In this document: piece by piece, positions 37,458 to 48,084 of the stretch
How positions within the stretch are numbered: position 1 is the first letter of the stretch
Layout: each line of letters begins with the position of its first letter
Translations under genes and position numbers: made by a program
Source of the DNA: Panulirus ornatus
Lineage: Eukaryota; Arthropoda; Malacostraca; Decapoda; Palinuridae
Direction of reading: 5' to 3'
Assembly: GCF_036320965.1 (NCBI RefSeq)
Contig: NC_092225.1
Location: forward strand, 59,245,924 to 59,309,923
Length of the DNA: 64,000 nucleotides
Notes under the pieces: model-generated
What the model was told of the DNA's origin: nothing
What the model saw: the letters and a program-made list of their open reading frames with translations, nothing else
Database searches by the model: none

Positions 37458-38265
37458 AGGTATTGTAACCTGCTGACTGACCACACCACTGTGAAGTAGG
37501 TAAGGTATTGTAACCTGCTGACTGACCACACCACTGTGAAGTAGGTAAGGTATTGTAACCTGTTGACTGACCACACCACTGTGAAGTAGGTAAGGTATTG
37601 TAACCTGTTGACTGACCACACCACTGTGAAGTAGGTAAGGTATTGTAACCTGTTGACTGGCCACACCACTGTGAAGTAGGTAAGGTATTGTAACCTGCTG
37701 ACTGACCACACCACTGTGAAGTAGGTAAGGTATTGTAACCTGTTGACTGACCACACCACTGTGAAGTAGGTAAGGTATTGTAACCTGTTGACTGACCACA
37801 CCTCTGTGGAGTGGGTAAGGTATTGCAACCTGTTGACTGACCACACCACTGTGGAGTACGTAAGGTATTGTAACCTGTTGACTGACCACACCACTGTGAA
37901 GTAGGTACGGTATTGTAACCTGTTGACTGACCACACCGTTATAAAGCAGATAAGGTATTGTAACCTGTTGACTGACCACACCTCTGTGGAGTAGGTAAGG
38001 TATTGTAACCTGTTGACTGACCACACCACTGTGGAGTAGGTAGGGTAATGTAACCTGTTGACTGACCTCACCACTGTGGAGTAGGTACGGTATTGTAACC
38101 TGTTGACTGATCACACCGCTATGAAGCAGATAAGGTATTGTAGCCTGTTGACTGACGGACCACCAATAAACACATAAGGTATTGTAGCCATTTGACTGAC
38201 CACACCACCATGACAAAAGGTAAGGTATTGGATCTTGTCAACTGACTTACGCCAGCAGGAAACAG
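37458..38265. repeat. 45-bp tandem array, about 17 copies
   Basis: The unit is GGTATTGTAACCTGTTGACT, GACCACACCACTGTGAAGTA and GGTAA. The central copies differ by 0-3 bases and the copies beyond 38080 decay. Because 45 is a multiple of 3 and the unit lacks stops in two minus frames, frames of 226 and 262 codons with a 15-residue period are open. Without a start context, signal peptide or non-repeat flank I treat them as non-genic. Confidence 0.95.
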
Positions 38266-38396
38266 GTAAACCTGACATGTCCATAATGGGTCAGGACAAA
38301 CTCATCTTTACTTAGGGTGAGAACAAGGCGACCCTTCAATGTTTGCTCTACCTGAATGGCGACAGCTTAATATGGTTATTATTACTACTGCTACTA

Positions 38397-38401
<5 letters not shown>

Positions 38402-38476
<75 letters not shown>
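38402..38476. repeat. (GA)n microsatellite
   Basis: About 37 GA units followed by a short TG-rich tract. Confidence 0.97.
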
Positions 38477-38478
<2 letters not shown>

Positions 38479-38792
38479 TGTGAGTGTGTGTGTGAGAGTC
38501 CGTGTTTATAAACAAAAGACACCTACGTCACCGAGCTGTTCTGTCACGAGTTAAAAGAAAAAAAAAGAGATCAAAAACCCACTAAAATCTACGAGCCATG
38601 ATACTTCTCTTCCCCTAATACCTACATTCTACATATATGAACTTCCAAAGATTCTTGAGGTAATGAAACGTATAGATAATCGGGTTTTCATCATTTACAT
38701 GCAAATCTATGCAACTACGTTCCCTAAAACTTGAATCAGTTCGCTACCTTCATAGGGAGTTACATATGTTGTAAAAATGACAAATGTATCAT

Positions 38793-38966
38793 GCACCGTA
38801 CAAGCCTGATGTGTAATCCATTGTACAAGCCATGTGTACTGCATTGTACAAGCCATATGTGTACAGCATTGTACAACCCATATGTGTACTCCATTGTACA
38901 ACCCATATGTGTACTCCATTGTACAACCCATATGTGTACTCCATTGTACAAGCCATAAGTGTACTG
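38793..38966. repeat. 25-bp tandem array, about 7 copies
   Basis: The unit is ATTGTACAACCCATATGTGT plus ACTCC. Three central copies are identical and the edge copies are diverged (ACAAGCC variants, one copy of 23 bp). The array lies in the presumed intron downstream of the exon at 39346-39445. Confidence 0.95.
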
Positions 38967-39039
38967 AGAGGGCTACACTTGTGTATGTATAAACCCCATT
39001 TCCAAAAATTATGTATATCCAAACATGCATATACATACA

Positions 39040-39195
39040 CAACTCAGCTTAACCCAGGTACCCATTCAAAGACCGCTTCCGCTGGGGAGGATGAACAACT
39101 GGGTTGGCTGTGAGCCGTCGGCTACCTCGCCTAGAACTCGAACCGAGACACGTGAGTTTGGTGGGTTGCATCGCTAACCAGTGCACCACAACCTT
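39040..39195 (-). mobile_element. tRNA-derived SINE, copy 3
   Basis: Minus strand: head GGTTGTGGTGCACTGGTTAG (A-box part TGGTGCACTGGTTAGC, about 39173-39188), B box GGTTCGAGTTC (about 39134-39144), then the body with CAACCCAGTTGTTCATCC and GAATGGGTACCTGGGTTAA as in copies 1 and 2. It ends in TGTGTATGTATATG-type sequence instead of long (TG)n. Confidence 0.82.
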
Positions 39196-39345
39196 GATCT
39201 ATCTTGCTCAATAGACTTTTCCCACAGACACACAGAGAGGAGAGTGAGTGACGGCATTCTGTCCCAGATTCGACCGTGAAAATAAGCTTAAAGAAAAGAA
39301 AATGATATAGAAAACGGTCAGCCTGAGATACAGAAAACGACTTAC

Positions 39346-39445
39346 GGAGACGCAAACTCGACAGTGGGCCCGCTAGCACAGCTCCCATCATCACTACCAC
39401 CACCGCTGCTAAAGACCAAGCTCGGCAGCGTTTAACGCCAGCCAT
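39346..39445 (-). CDS. candidate first coding exon of a secreted-protein gene (signal peptide)
   Basis: Starting at the ATG at 39445-39443 the minus strand encodes MAGVKRCRAWSLAAVVVVMM, GAVLAGPLSSLRL. That is a basic N-region (KRCR), a hydrophobic core (LAAVVVVMMGAVLA) and a cleavage site fitting the -3/-1 rule (V-L-A before G). The frame meets GTAAGT at 39345-39340, a perfect metazoan splice donor, 100 coding bases after the ATG (one base into a codon). The downstream intron would hold a SINE and a 25-bp array. I do not recognise the protein. Further exons should lie at lower coordinates and I could not find them. The open frame reads past the donor to 39131, where it is intron and SINE sequence. 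A chance signal-like stretch cannot be excluded. Confidence 0.5.
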
Positions 39446-39999
39446 TAGCGGGATATGCTAAGTTAGGCTATGCTGACGAACACATTACGAGAGACGTTCC
39501 CACCGACGTCAACCCCCAACCCCCCACCCCATTCCACCCAAACCCCCAACCCATCCCAACCCACCTAACCACCCACCCTCCCCGGCCTAATGACAGATCC
39601 AACGTTTGCTCTGCCTTGAACGATGGTCAACCTGATTTCCCTTTAGAATAAACAGAAACGAGAAGATTAGCCGATTTTTCTGCCACCAAACATTACGAGT
39701 GAAGCGAGCTTGAGCGCTCTCTGACTCAGAGCAGAATTTTTCTTCCCTCATTACTTCCCAAGTTATCCTTAGAATTACGAGAGATTCTTTTTTTTTTTAT
39801 CTATTTTTCTGTAGGTTTAGTTATATATGATTTACACATCTAAACCAGTACATTCCGCGTAACGTATCTCATACGATACGAGTCTCAATACTACGTAAAG
39901 GTGATATACCACTTAGTATGATTAACGAATGATGGAGTCTTCCACGTTTATCCTGAGAAAAAAATGACCTGAATGGGCAGCGATCATCCGTAGGGTCGT
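39446..39999. other. unannotated sequence upstream of the candidate exon
   Basis: Would contain the 5' UTR or promoter if the exon at 39346-39445 is real. A C-rich low-complexity stretch (39508-39585) precedes it. No TATA box or initiator convincing enough to call. Confidence 0.35.
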
Positions 40000-40065
40000 G
40001 CAGTAGTGTCGTAGACATGTATCGTCATGCTCAAGGGTCGTACTGTCGTGGTGATGTGGTCAATA
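40000..40065 (+). repeat. 21-bp dispersed minisatellite, short plus copy
   Basis: Two to three units: CATGTATCGTCATGCTCAAG and GGTCGTACTGTCGTGGTGAT. Confidence 0.7.
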
Positions 40066-40259
40066 GCCACCTGGCGAACATTCTGCTCTTTTTTCCCAGG
40101 ATTATCATCCATCATCTGTTGGTCTCCGACGTGCGTTCAGATGTAGTCGAACCCGTCGATAATCTCGCATAATCATGAGTTCTATAATCAAATATCTTGA
40201 ACCTTCTTATATCATTCTATACACATATGTACACTGACATGTATTTCTATATAAATTTC

Positions 40260-41160
40260 ACAGTCATTTACCTCATACAAAAAAAATGGTTTCATACACA
40301 CTCGCCATCAAATGCTTTGGAGACATCAAGGACGACGAACAATTGAACTATCGGAATTCCTACGAGAGGAGGATCAGAGGCGAATTCAGTGAAATCGCCA
40401 GTGGACCAAACACTGCTAAGGCCATATTGGTGATATGAGAGGCGGGATCGAGATCCTAATTATTCAAGAGGAAATGGGAGGATTATGGCGAGATTTAAAG
40501 ACTTTGGAGGCAACAAAAGTGAGAGCTATGAGGGTGTGGGTTTGGAGGAGGTAGAACGGTCTCGTTTGGTAGGGATGGGCTGTACTAAGGCACGCTTCCA
40601 AGATGAAAAGGGAGAGTGTTGAATCTTCTTTGGCATAGAGTAAAACTGGTACGCAAGGATCGGAGCTAGCTAAGAGCTGCACTTCATTACGACATGAGGA
40701 CTTAAACCATCCGCTCCATACGCCCTTGTCCACCATTTAGCTGGAAGAGGACAAAGCGACATTGAAAGGAGGTGCAAAGGATGGAGTAGGAGCAGATGTG
40801 GAATGACTAAAAAAGAAAAAGGAGTTAGAGGAATTAGTGATGCCGACAAGAGCAGATTTACCAGCTATAGCTTGATCAGGTCGAGGAAGGGGGAGAGGAG
40901 GAGGAAGATAGGTTGAATTACATTAACGCTCGAGATGCTTTTGGTTATAAAGCTGAGAGATTCATCGAAGTGCTTGATTCTACAATGATCCCAAGCAAAA
41001 GTGAAGGCAGAATGAAGTCCTGGAGAAGGCGAAGAAGTCGAATGGCCCGATGCCTTATCTCCCTCACGAAAGGGACATCACTTGCTGTTATGCTGCAGGC
41101 ATTACAACAAGTCCAAAGCGCATCTGAAGCATATAGTCAATGGTATTTAGCACCATAAAT
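40260..41160 (-). pseudogene. Jockey-clade retrotransposon fossil (RT N-terminal region)
   Basis: Minus strand: ALTFVASKVFKSRHN (about 40490-40535), preceded by sequence matching the Jockey block around the SNYRPIALT position. An HQYGLSSVWSTGDFTEF block (about 40383-40440) follows, then catalytic motif A as FVVLDVSKAFDGE (about 40303-40345). The part above 40740 is poorly readable. The order and blocks agree with the Jockey fossils at 19.1-21.0 and 58.0-60.0 kb. Several frameshifts, and the RT palm beyond motif A is missing. Confidence 0.62.
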
Positions 41161-42339
41161 AAGATGGAACGATTCTAAAGATTACTGGAAATTCATACTA
41201 AATAGTGTTTGATACTGTAAGTGAAAAACTGGGAATCTAAAACAACATTTTACATATATGAATACTTGAATCCATTTCTCTAAGCAGAACGTCTGACTAT
41301 GTAGCCTCTAACAAAGTGTAGGTCAAGGCCATCAAAGGTATTATACCCCACACACAGCATACACGTCATAGCCTCCCTAACTGACACACACACACCTGGG
41401 GCCAACCACCACCTCCACCACTATCCTCCTCCTCCTCCTCCTCCTCAGCCTTACTACGTGCAATTTGTAAGGGCCACCCAGTGCACACAGTGGGTCCATC
41501 GCTTGGTATTCCTCACCGTGTGGTGTGTATAATCCATCACCCGTTACGCTAAAAGCCTGGTGTGTGTGTGTGTGTGTGTGTGTGTCCTCCCGTCCCTCTC
41601 TCTCTCTCTCCCCCTTTCACAACGCATACTAAACAGACCGGGTCATCCCATGCAGAGTTCACAACCCCATTTACCCTCACATACAATTAGTTCCCCCGGG
41701 GGAATATATGGACAAACAACAGATAAAATAATACCTAATATTTCAGCAGGGAGAGTCTGTCTCTCCCCTCCTCCCTCCTTACAGCAGAAATACTTAATGT
41801 CTGCCTCCCGCAGTGCGACAGGACCAGAGAAAATTCAGTGACTCATCCCTGTACTTTACTGCTCCCGCTGACCACATAGAGAAAACGGGATACGGGGGTG
41901 ACACGTCCAAGTCATTTCGGACTTGGGTAAGGGCCTAGTTCTCTCTCGTTCATGGACTTTATGGACGGACTCACGTAAATTTCTTGCTTCCTTACCTCCG
42001 TCCAAATATCATGTAATCAATAATGATAATAATAATAATAATTATAATAATGAAAATAATAAAAAGAATAATAATAATAATGATAATAATAATGATAATG
42101 ATAATAATCATTTAAACTTTTGATGACTGTGTTTTATGGTTCCAATTTAAACTCTAGTCTACGATTACTAAAATCCCGTTACCTTTTCAGTATGTGACGC
42201 GAACATTAAAGTAACGTAGCGTCGACCTGGAGTGCGGTGACAATGCTGTGAGTGTGGGGCTATAATTAATCTCGTAGAATCAATAGAACGTTAATACCTA
42301 GTGTATTGTAATTTAACCCACTGAGCGCTGACTCATTTC
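41161..42339. other. unannotated sequence
   Basis: Contains a short (TG)n at 41559-41585, a CCTCCTCCTC run at 41425-41445 and an imperfect AATAATGAT repeat at 42018-42110. No gene recognised. Confidence 0.45.
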
Positions 42340-42760
42340 TTAAGGGTGCGTTGAAGTCACCGCACTCTTCCGTAACCGCACTTCAAATTTCGAGCCACGG
42401 TACTCAAAAGTGTAACGTCATCGCGCTCACGGGTCGAGTCACCGTACTCGAGGGCTCGAGTCACCGCACTTAGGGGCTCGAGTCACCTCACTCAAGGGCT
42501 CGAGTCACCTCACTCAAGGGCTCGAGTCACCGCACTCAAGGGCTCGAGTCACCGCACTCAAGGGCTCGAGTCACCGCACTCAAGGGCTCGAGTCACCGCA
42601 CTCAAGGGCTCGAGTCACCTCACTCAAGGGCTCGAGTCACCGCACTCAAAGGCTCGAGTCACCGCACTAAAAGGCTCGAGTCACCACACTCAAGCACCCA
42701 CGGAAATGAGTCACCGCAATCGAGGGGTCGAGTCACCACACTCGAAGAGGAGAGTCATCC
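42340..42760. repeat. 22-bp tandem array (CTCGAG-containing)
   Basis: The unit is GGGCTCGAGTCACCGCACTC plus AA, with about 12 nearly perfect copies from 42450 to 42680 and degenerate ones on both sides. Each unit carries the palindrome CTCGAG. The CTCAAGGG..CG..CACCG core resembles the 21-bp family's CTCAAGGGTCGTACCGTCG, so the two may share an origin. Confidence 0.95.
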
Positions 42761-42999
42761 TGGTTCAAGCGACTGTCATCACCTCCCGGAGAATTAAATC
42801 ACCTCACTGCAGACGTAAAGACACCCAGCTGAGAGGAATGTCATGCTACTGAAAGGCTTAAGCAGCCACACTCAAGGGGTTAAGTGCAGAGAATGATTCC
42901 CGTGTGGTGAACGAGATAATTGCCGGGGAAAGCGGTAACACGGTCTTCCTGTGTTGCCCTAAATCAACCTTTGTCTGTTTGCTCGCGCTGTTTCTTCAC

Positions 43000-43380
43000 T
43001 TGGGAGCACATGGGAAAACCTGTTAACAGAAGACCTGATGGTGTACAACGAGGTTTTCTGCTACAGGAAAGTGCACGAGAGGGATACATACCAGAAGACC
43101 TGATGGCCTCTGACGAGGTTACCTGATGAAGATCAGTACATGGGAAAACTTGACAACAGACGACCTGATTGTCTATGTGGAGGATATCTGCCACTGGACA
43201 GTACAAGGGATGGGTAAACATGTAACAGAAGACCTGATCATCTACGAGAAGGATATCTGACAGAGGACATTAGAAGGGAAGGCGATTCGGTAACAGAAGA
43301 TCTGATAGTCTCTGAGAAGCCTATGTGCTGAAGGGCAATACATGGGAAGGACAGAAACAGAACACTTAATTGGATCTGTG
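43000..43380. repeat. degenerate tandem repeat, about 65-75 bp unit
   Basis: AACAGAAGACCTGATGGT followed by GAGGATATCTGCTAC and AGTACATGGGAA-type blocks recurs about five times in that order. Old array, no coding frame conserved among units. Confidence 0.75.
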
Positions 43381-43649
43381 TCAAGAATATTTGCTGCCTG
43401 ATGGTAATAGTATAGTAAATTCCTAATCAAGATGGAGACCAAAGTAAAGCAGAGAGACCTCTCTGTAGCAACTAATGGAACAACCATTCCTGCTTTTCAC
43501 ATCACCAGTAGTGTTCCATAGGTCCCTGTCCTAGTCCTATCTCGTATCCTCCCTCCTGCTTAATCTAGGTTGATGCAAAGCAGATTACGAGTTCTCTCGG
43601 ATTTTGGAGGACCATTCGAAGTCACCCTTGATAGTCTGACAGCTAAAGT

Positions 43650-43935
43650 TGTGCCTGATGTTCGGGAAATTATCATCGGTCACCTTTTCTAAGTTCTGAA
43701 CGTACGAGTGCCTCTCGAAGAATATTATGTGTGGTGCCTTGATATCGAAGGATCACTACACGAAACGCCTCTGATACTTGGAGAATATCACTGCGGCAGC
43801 CTAAACATTAAAGAATACTGCGTGAATCTGTTCTTATAGTCACGTCAGCTGCCTCAATATTGCCAGACTACCGAGTGTTACCAGCCGTGATATCTGGACA
43901 GTACTACTGGAGATGCTCCGGTGTTTAAACATAAG
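43650..43935. repeat. degenerate tandem repeat, about 40-45 bp unit
   Basis: GAATATTATGTGTGGTGCCT, TGATATCGAAGGATCACTAC and GAGAATATCACTGCGGCAGC-type blocks alternate about six times. Confidence 0.55.
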
Positions 43936-44081
43936 CGGGTGGGTCGCCCTGATGTTTTGTGGAAAGTGAGTAACTTTGACTACTTGGCGAAGGTCATTCG
44001 CGAAACTTCCCTCAATCCTCGGCTCAGTCTATTGCTTTACTTGTTCTTAAGCAGTCAATGTATATAAGAATAAACGAAAGA

Positions 44082-44160
<79 letters not shown>
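44082..44160. repeat. compound (TG)n(TA)n microsatellite
   Basis: About 8 TG then about 32 TA units. The array ends exactly at the truncated 5' end of RTE copy G. Confidence 0.97.
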
Positions 44161-44166
<6 letters not shown>

Positions 44167-45596
44167 CAGAGCATCAGATTGGGGAAGAGCAGTGTGGTTT
44201 CAGAAGTGGTAGAGGATGTGTGGATCAGGTGTTTGCTTTGAAGAATGTATGTGAGAAATACTTAGAAAAGCAAATGGATTTGTATGTAGCATTTATGGAT
44301 CTGGAGAAGGCATATGATAGAGTTGATAGAGATGCTCTGTGGAAGGTATTAAGAATATATGGTGTGGGAGGCAAGTTGTTAGAAGCAGTGAAAAGTTTTT
44401 ATCGAGGATGTAAGGCATGTGTACGTGTAGGAAGAGAGGAAAGTGATTGGTTCTCAGTGAATGTAGGTTTGCGGCAGGGGTGTGTGATGTCTCCATGGTT
44501 GTTTAATTTGTTTATGGATGGGGTTGTTAGGGAGGTAAATGCAAGAGTCTTGGAAAGAGGGGCAAGTATGAAGTCTGTTGGGGATGAGAGAGCTTGGGAA
44601 GTGAGTCAGTTGTTGTTCGCTGATGATACAGCGCTGGTGGCGGATTCATGTGAGAAACTGCAGAAGCTGGTGACGGAGTTTGGTAAAGTGTGTGGAAGAA
44701 GAAAGTTAAGAGTAAATGTGAATAAGAGCAAGGTTATTAGGTACAGTAGGGCTGAGGGTCAAGTCAATTGGGAGGTGAGTTTGAATGGTGAAAAACTGGA
44801 GGAAGTGAAGTGTTTTAGATATCTGGGAGTGGATCTGTCAGCGGATGGAACCATGGAAGCGGAAGTGGATCATAGGGTGGGGGAGGGGGCGAAAATTTTG
44901 GGAGCCTTGAAAAATGTGTGGAAGTCGAGAACATTATCCCGGAAAGCAAAAATGGGTATGTTTGAAGGAATAGTAGTTCCAACAATGTTGTATGGTTGCG
45001 AGGCGTGGGCTATGGATAGAGTTGTGCGCAGGAGGATGGATGTGCTGGAAATGAGATGTTTGAGGACAATGTGTGGTGTGAGGTGGTTTGATCGAGTAAG
45101 TAACGTAAGGGTAAGAGAGAGGTGTGGAAATAAAAAGAGCGTGGTCGAGAGAGCAGAAGAGAGTGTTTTAAAATGGTTTGGGCACATGGAGAGAATGAGT
45201 GAGGAAAGATTGACCAAGAGGATATATGTGTCGGAGGTGGAGGGAACGAGGAGAAGAGGGAGACCAAATTGGAGGTGGAAAGATGGAGTGAAAAAGATTT
45301 TGTGTGATCGGGGCCTGAACATGCAGGAGGGTGAAAGGAGGGCAAGGAATAGAGTGAATTGGAGCGATGTGGTATACAGGGGTTGACGTGCTGTCAGTGG
45401 ATTGAATCAAGGCATGTGAAGCGTCCGGGGTAAACCATGGAAAGCTGTGTAGGTATGTATATTTGTGTGTGTGGACGTGTGTATGTACATGTGTATGGGG
45501 GGGGGGTTGGGCCATTTCTTTCGTCTGTTTCCTTGCGCTACCTCGCAATACGCGGGAGACAGCGACAAAGTATAAAAAAAAAAAAAAAAAAAAAAA
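44161..45596 (+). mobile_element. RTE-clade non-LTR retrotransposon copy G (youngest, 5'-truncated)
   Basis: 1.44 kb copy starting in the RT fingers right at the end of a TA array. It covers most of the RT, the C-terminal domain, the stop at 45384-45386, the short-type 3' UTR (CTGTCAGTGGATTGAATC, GTAAACCATGGAAAGC, GGTTGGGCCATTTCTTTCG), the tail CGCTACCTCGCAATACGCGG, and 23 A at 45574-45596. The AP-endonuclease and RT N-terminus are absent because of 5' truncation. Unlike the other copies it has no TA array on its 3' side (TTAATAGG follows). Confidence 0.93.
44169..45386 (+). CDS. reverse transcriptase (RTE clade), C-terminal 405 or so codons, open frame
   Basis: The open frame continues from the TA array, so the codons before about 44169 are meaningless. 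Visible RT motifs are [17 protein letters not shown] (fingers, about 44187-44237), [17 protein letters not shown] (motif A, catalytic Asp, about 44291-44340), [19 protein letters not shown] (motif B, about 44466-44522), [13 protein letters not shown] (motif C with the catalytic Asp pair, about 44610-44648) and [13 protein letters not shown] (thumb, about 44811-44850). The C-terminal part has [37 protein letters not shown] and a GRPNWRW block, typical of RTE proteins. In the full element it would synthesise cDNA on nicked genomic DNA. Here the endonuclease and start are missing, so no functional protein is expected. There is no internal stop or frameshift. Confidence 0.9.
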   Translation, partial: EHQIGEEQCGFRSGRGCVDQVFALKNVCEKYLEKQMDLYVAFMDLEKAYDRVDRDALWKVLRIYGVGGKLLEAVKSFYRGCKACVRVGREESDWFSVNVGLRQGCVMSPWLFNLFMDGVVREVNARVLERGASMKSVGDERAWEVSQLLFADDTALVADSCEKLQKLVTEFGKVCGRRKLRVNVNKSKVIRYSRAEGQVNWEVSLNGEKLEEVKCFRYLGVDLSADGTMEAEVDHRVGEGAKILGALKNVWKSRTLSRKAKMGMFEGIVVPTMLYGCEAWAMDRVVRRRMDVLEMRCLRTMCGVRWFDRVSNVRVRERCGNKKSVVERAEESVLKWFGHMERMSEERLTKRIYVSEVEGTRRRGRPNWRWKDGVKKILCDRGLNMQEGERRARNRVNWSDVVYRG

Positions 45597-46544
45597 TTAA
45601 TAGGCTTGAACGCAAAATTATGAAACAGAATTTGCAAATGTTACAGTAACATAAGAGCGAACATAATTAATGTTCATAAAATTATATGTTAATTAAGCTA
45701 CTAATATCACTGAAGGACGTTTTAACAACAATTCATAATTCAACACTGATTACGAGCATAATAATCCAACAAAGTGATCACGAATCAAAGAGTATATGAT
45801 AGGGTTAAAATCACCGATCATATATAATAATCAATGAAAATCATCGACGACATAACGTAAGTATACGCTAATTACTCTCTAATTACCCACGATATTACTG
45901 TACAATCTGTCTATCAACTCAGGTAAAACACCTACGCAGATAATAACTCACCACACCAGACACCTGACAGCATGAAGTCCTTAGTCACATCCCCACCACA
46001 TCTAATCACCTAATCAATAGTTAATCCAGCCTTCGAACCAACCTCCCATCACCCAGTGATTACAGGCAGGAACAGTCTCATTGATCAGGAGTAAAAGAAG
46101 GAAAAAAAAAAAAAAGAAAAGACAACAACCGGTTCTCCCATTGTTAATGGCAGGAACATCGAGTTGTGACTGTTATGGCCGTAACGCCCATAACGGCCTA
46201 AGGGGGGGTCTTGTAATTTATCCCCCCGGCCACCCATGTTGGTGGTGATGGTTAACAAGCAGTATCAGACAGTTATGGTGTAACTACCAATACTGTAGTG
46301 AGCGTTTGTGGCAGGGGCGAGGGGGGAGGACAGAAGGGGAGAGAGAGGGAGAGAATATGAGAGAATTTGTGTGCACGACAATAATCTTAAGATGTAAGAG
46401 CACCATTCGTCAATGGTGAACATGGCTAGAAAGACCTGTGCTAATAATAGTGGACGTATATTAAATGATGGACATAAACCAGTGTGCTAGCGTCTAGCAA
46501 GCAACGAAGGCCAAGATCTAAAGTCTTACGAATGAATGAGGTCA
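45597..46544. other. unannotated AT-rich sequence
   Basis: No gene recognised. Irregular AATTCATAA/AATCA-type repetition at 45650-45900 and an A-rich run at 46098-46120. The G-rich stretch at 46315-46355 is low complexity. Confidence 0.4.
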
Positions 46545-46925
46545 GGACCTTCGAACAACCGACGGTACGATCTTTGAGACAGACGGAACCACCCTTGAGA
46601 ACGACGGTACGATCCTTAAGCACTGACGGTATAACCTTTGACCATAGACGGTACGACCACTGAGCGCCGAAGGTACGACCCTTGAGAACAACGTTACGAC
46701 ACTTGAGCATCGGCGGTATAATCCTTGAGGACAACGGTACGACTCTTAAGCACAACCACCCCCTCTAACCACCGACGGTACGACCTAGTAATCGCCAACG
46801 GTACGACCCTTGGGTACCATAACCTACCATGTGAGCTGACCCTTTAGGTACAGGTCAAAGACCAGGCCCTCGTGCCAAAGGGTTGCACGGCGTTGCTGAA
46901 GGACCGTGCCGTCCAGCTTTAAGAG
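46545..46925 (-). repeat. 21-bp dispersed minisatellite, large minus-oriented copy
   Basis: About 12 units on the minus strand close to CTCAAGGGTCGTACCGTCG plus two bases, each diverged from the next. The AGGTCAAAG-containing leader that precedes the array at 12.83-12.93 kb is also here (about 46830-46880, minus). The 104-codon minus frame over it (46441-46755) repeats DRTVVLKG-like blocks and is array-derived. Confidence 0.85.
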
Positions 46926-47837
46926 GTCGCAAGTCACTCGCAGAGGACGGAAGCCGTGCCACATCCCTGTGTGGATTGTCACACCAATACGTGAACTCCT
47001 GGATCATGTGTTACTGTAGTATCCTGATGTATTCGTGATGACTGAAAGCAGCGATGTATCACGACTGTAACACAGAACATGGACAAATAACTCATATGAC
47101 ACATTCGTAACACTTCAAAACACCACACAGCTGAAACACCCACTACAGAAATCAGACTAACAATACACAGCTCAAATACCTTCCTAGTGACGCAGCAGAC
47201 GAACCGTAACATGGTAACGAAGGGAAAATCCCTCCCCTGTTACCGCTACGCTTATGGGCGTCACGGAAGTGGCTGGATTATATTCCCGTGACAAGGGAGA
47301 CCTATTAGTCACGATCCATAATCATCCGGTCAACCAGGCGTTTAAATCACCACCCCCACCACGGTAATTACGTCGCGTTCTCTCTCTCGTAATGGCGACT
47401 ATTAGGTGCATTCCCGTCACCTGATTGCCACGTACCGAGCCCTTAAAAGAGGGAGTGCAGGTATTTTGCTATTAGAGGAATCTAAATTAAGCTCCATTAC
47501 TATTTACACTATCACTGGTAAATGGATATAGTTCCACTTAATTACGGGGGAACGAGGTGTTTCATTAGCCTGAAGAGGGGAAAAGGGAGTATGTCAGCTC
47601 TGTTGATATGGTAGCTGACTTTTGAGACATTTCAATTTAGAATTTTCCAAGTTAATCTTTTGGGTGAGGATAAATGGCCCAAAAAATCATGTTCTTGTTT
47701 CCTTTTTTTTTTCATTCGTTATGAAGAATGTCGGAAATCGTACGTGGATCAACATCCTTGCGTACACATATGGAAGTATGCATACAAGGAAACACTAAGC
47801 CACGCACACAAATACACTTATATACATACATTTCCTT
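46926..47837. other. unannotated sequence
   Basis: No gene or dispersed repeat recognised. Confidence 0.45.
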
Positions 47838-48079
47838 TCTTTCGTGCTTGTTAGCCGTTTGCCGCGTTAGCAAGGTAATGTCAGGTACAGAAGAAGAATG
47901 GCCTCATTCGCTCACATCCTTTCTCTAGCTGCCATGTGTAATGCACTGAAACTACAGCCCCCCATCCACAACCAGGTCCCATAGACCTTTCCATGATTTC
48001 CCCCGGCTGTTTTATATGACCTAGTTCAATCCAGTGGCAGCATGTAGACCACTACATACCGTCTCGCTCCAATTTAGAA
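47838..48079 (-). mobile_element. RTE 3' UTR fossil (long type), minus strand
   Basis: Plus-strand reading: GCCGCGTTAGCAAGGTAATG (tail), TGGCCTCATTCGCTCACAT, CTCTAGCTGCCATGTGTAAT, GCACTGAAACTACAGCCC, AGACCTTTCCATGATTTCCC, then the ORF-end context CCACTACATACCGTCTCG. These are the reverse complements, in order, of the long-type 3' UTR of copies at 1.7-2.1 and 7.8-8.1 kb. Confidence 0.75.
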
Positions 48080-48084
48080 GAACG

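Noticed and set aside
37458..38265. CRISPR array
   Set aside because: The units are directly tandem without unique spacers, and the sequence is eukaryotic. The same applies to the 22-bp array at 42.3-42.8 kb and the 21-bp arrays.
39500..39590. Telomere-like CCCAACC/AACCC stretch
   Set aside because: Irregular C-rich sequence without a constant unit. It does not match the arthropod TTAGG repeat.
44870..45548. Minus-strand frames of 111-150 codons over RTE copy G (and the matching ones at 4960-5661)
   Set aside because: They are shadows of the RT frame. They appear wherever the element is present and have no motifs of their own.
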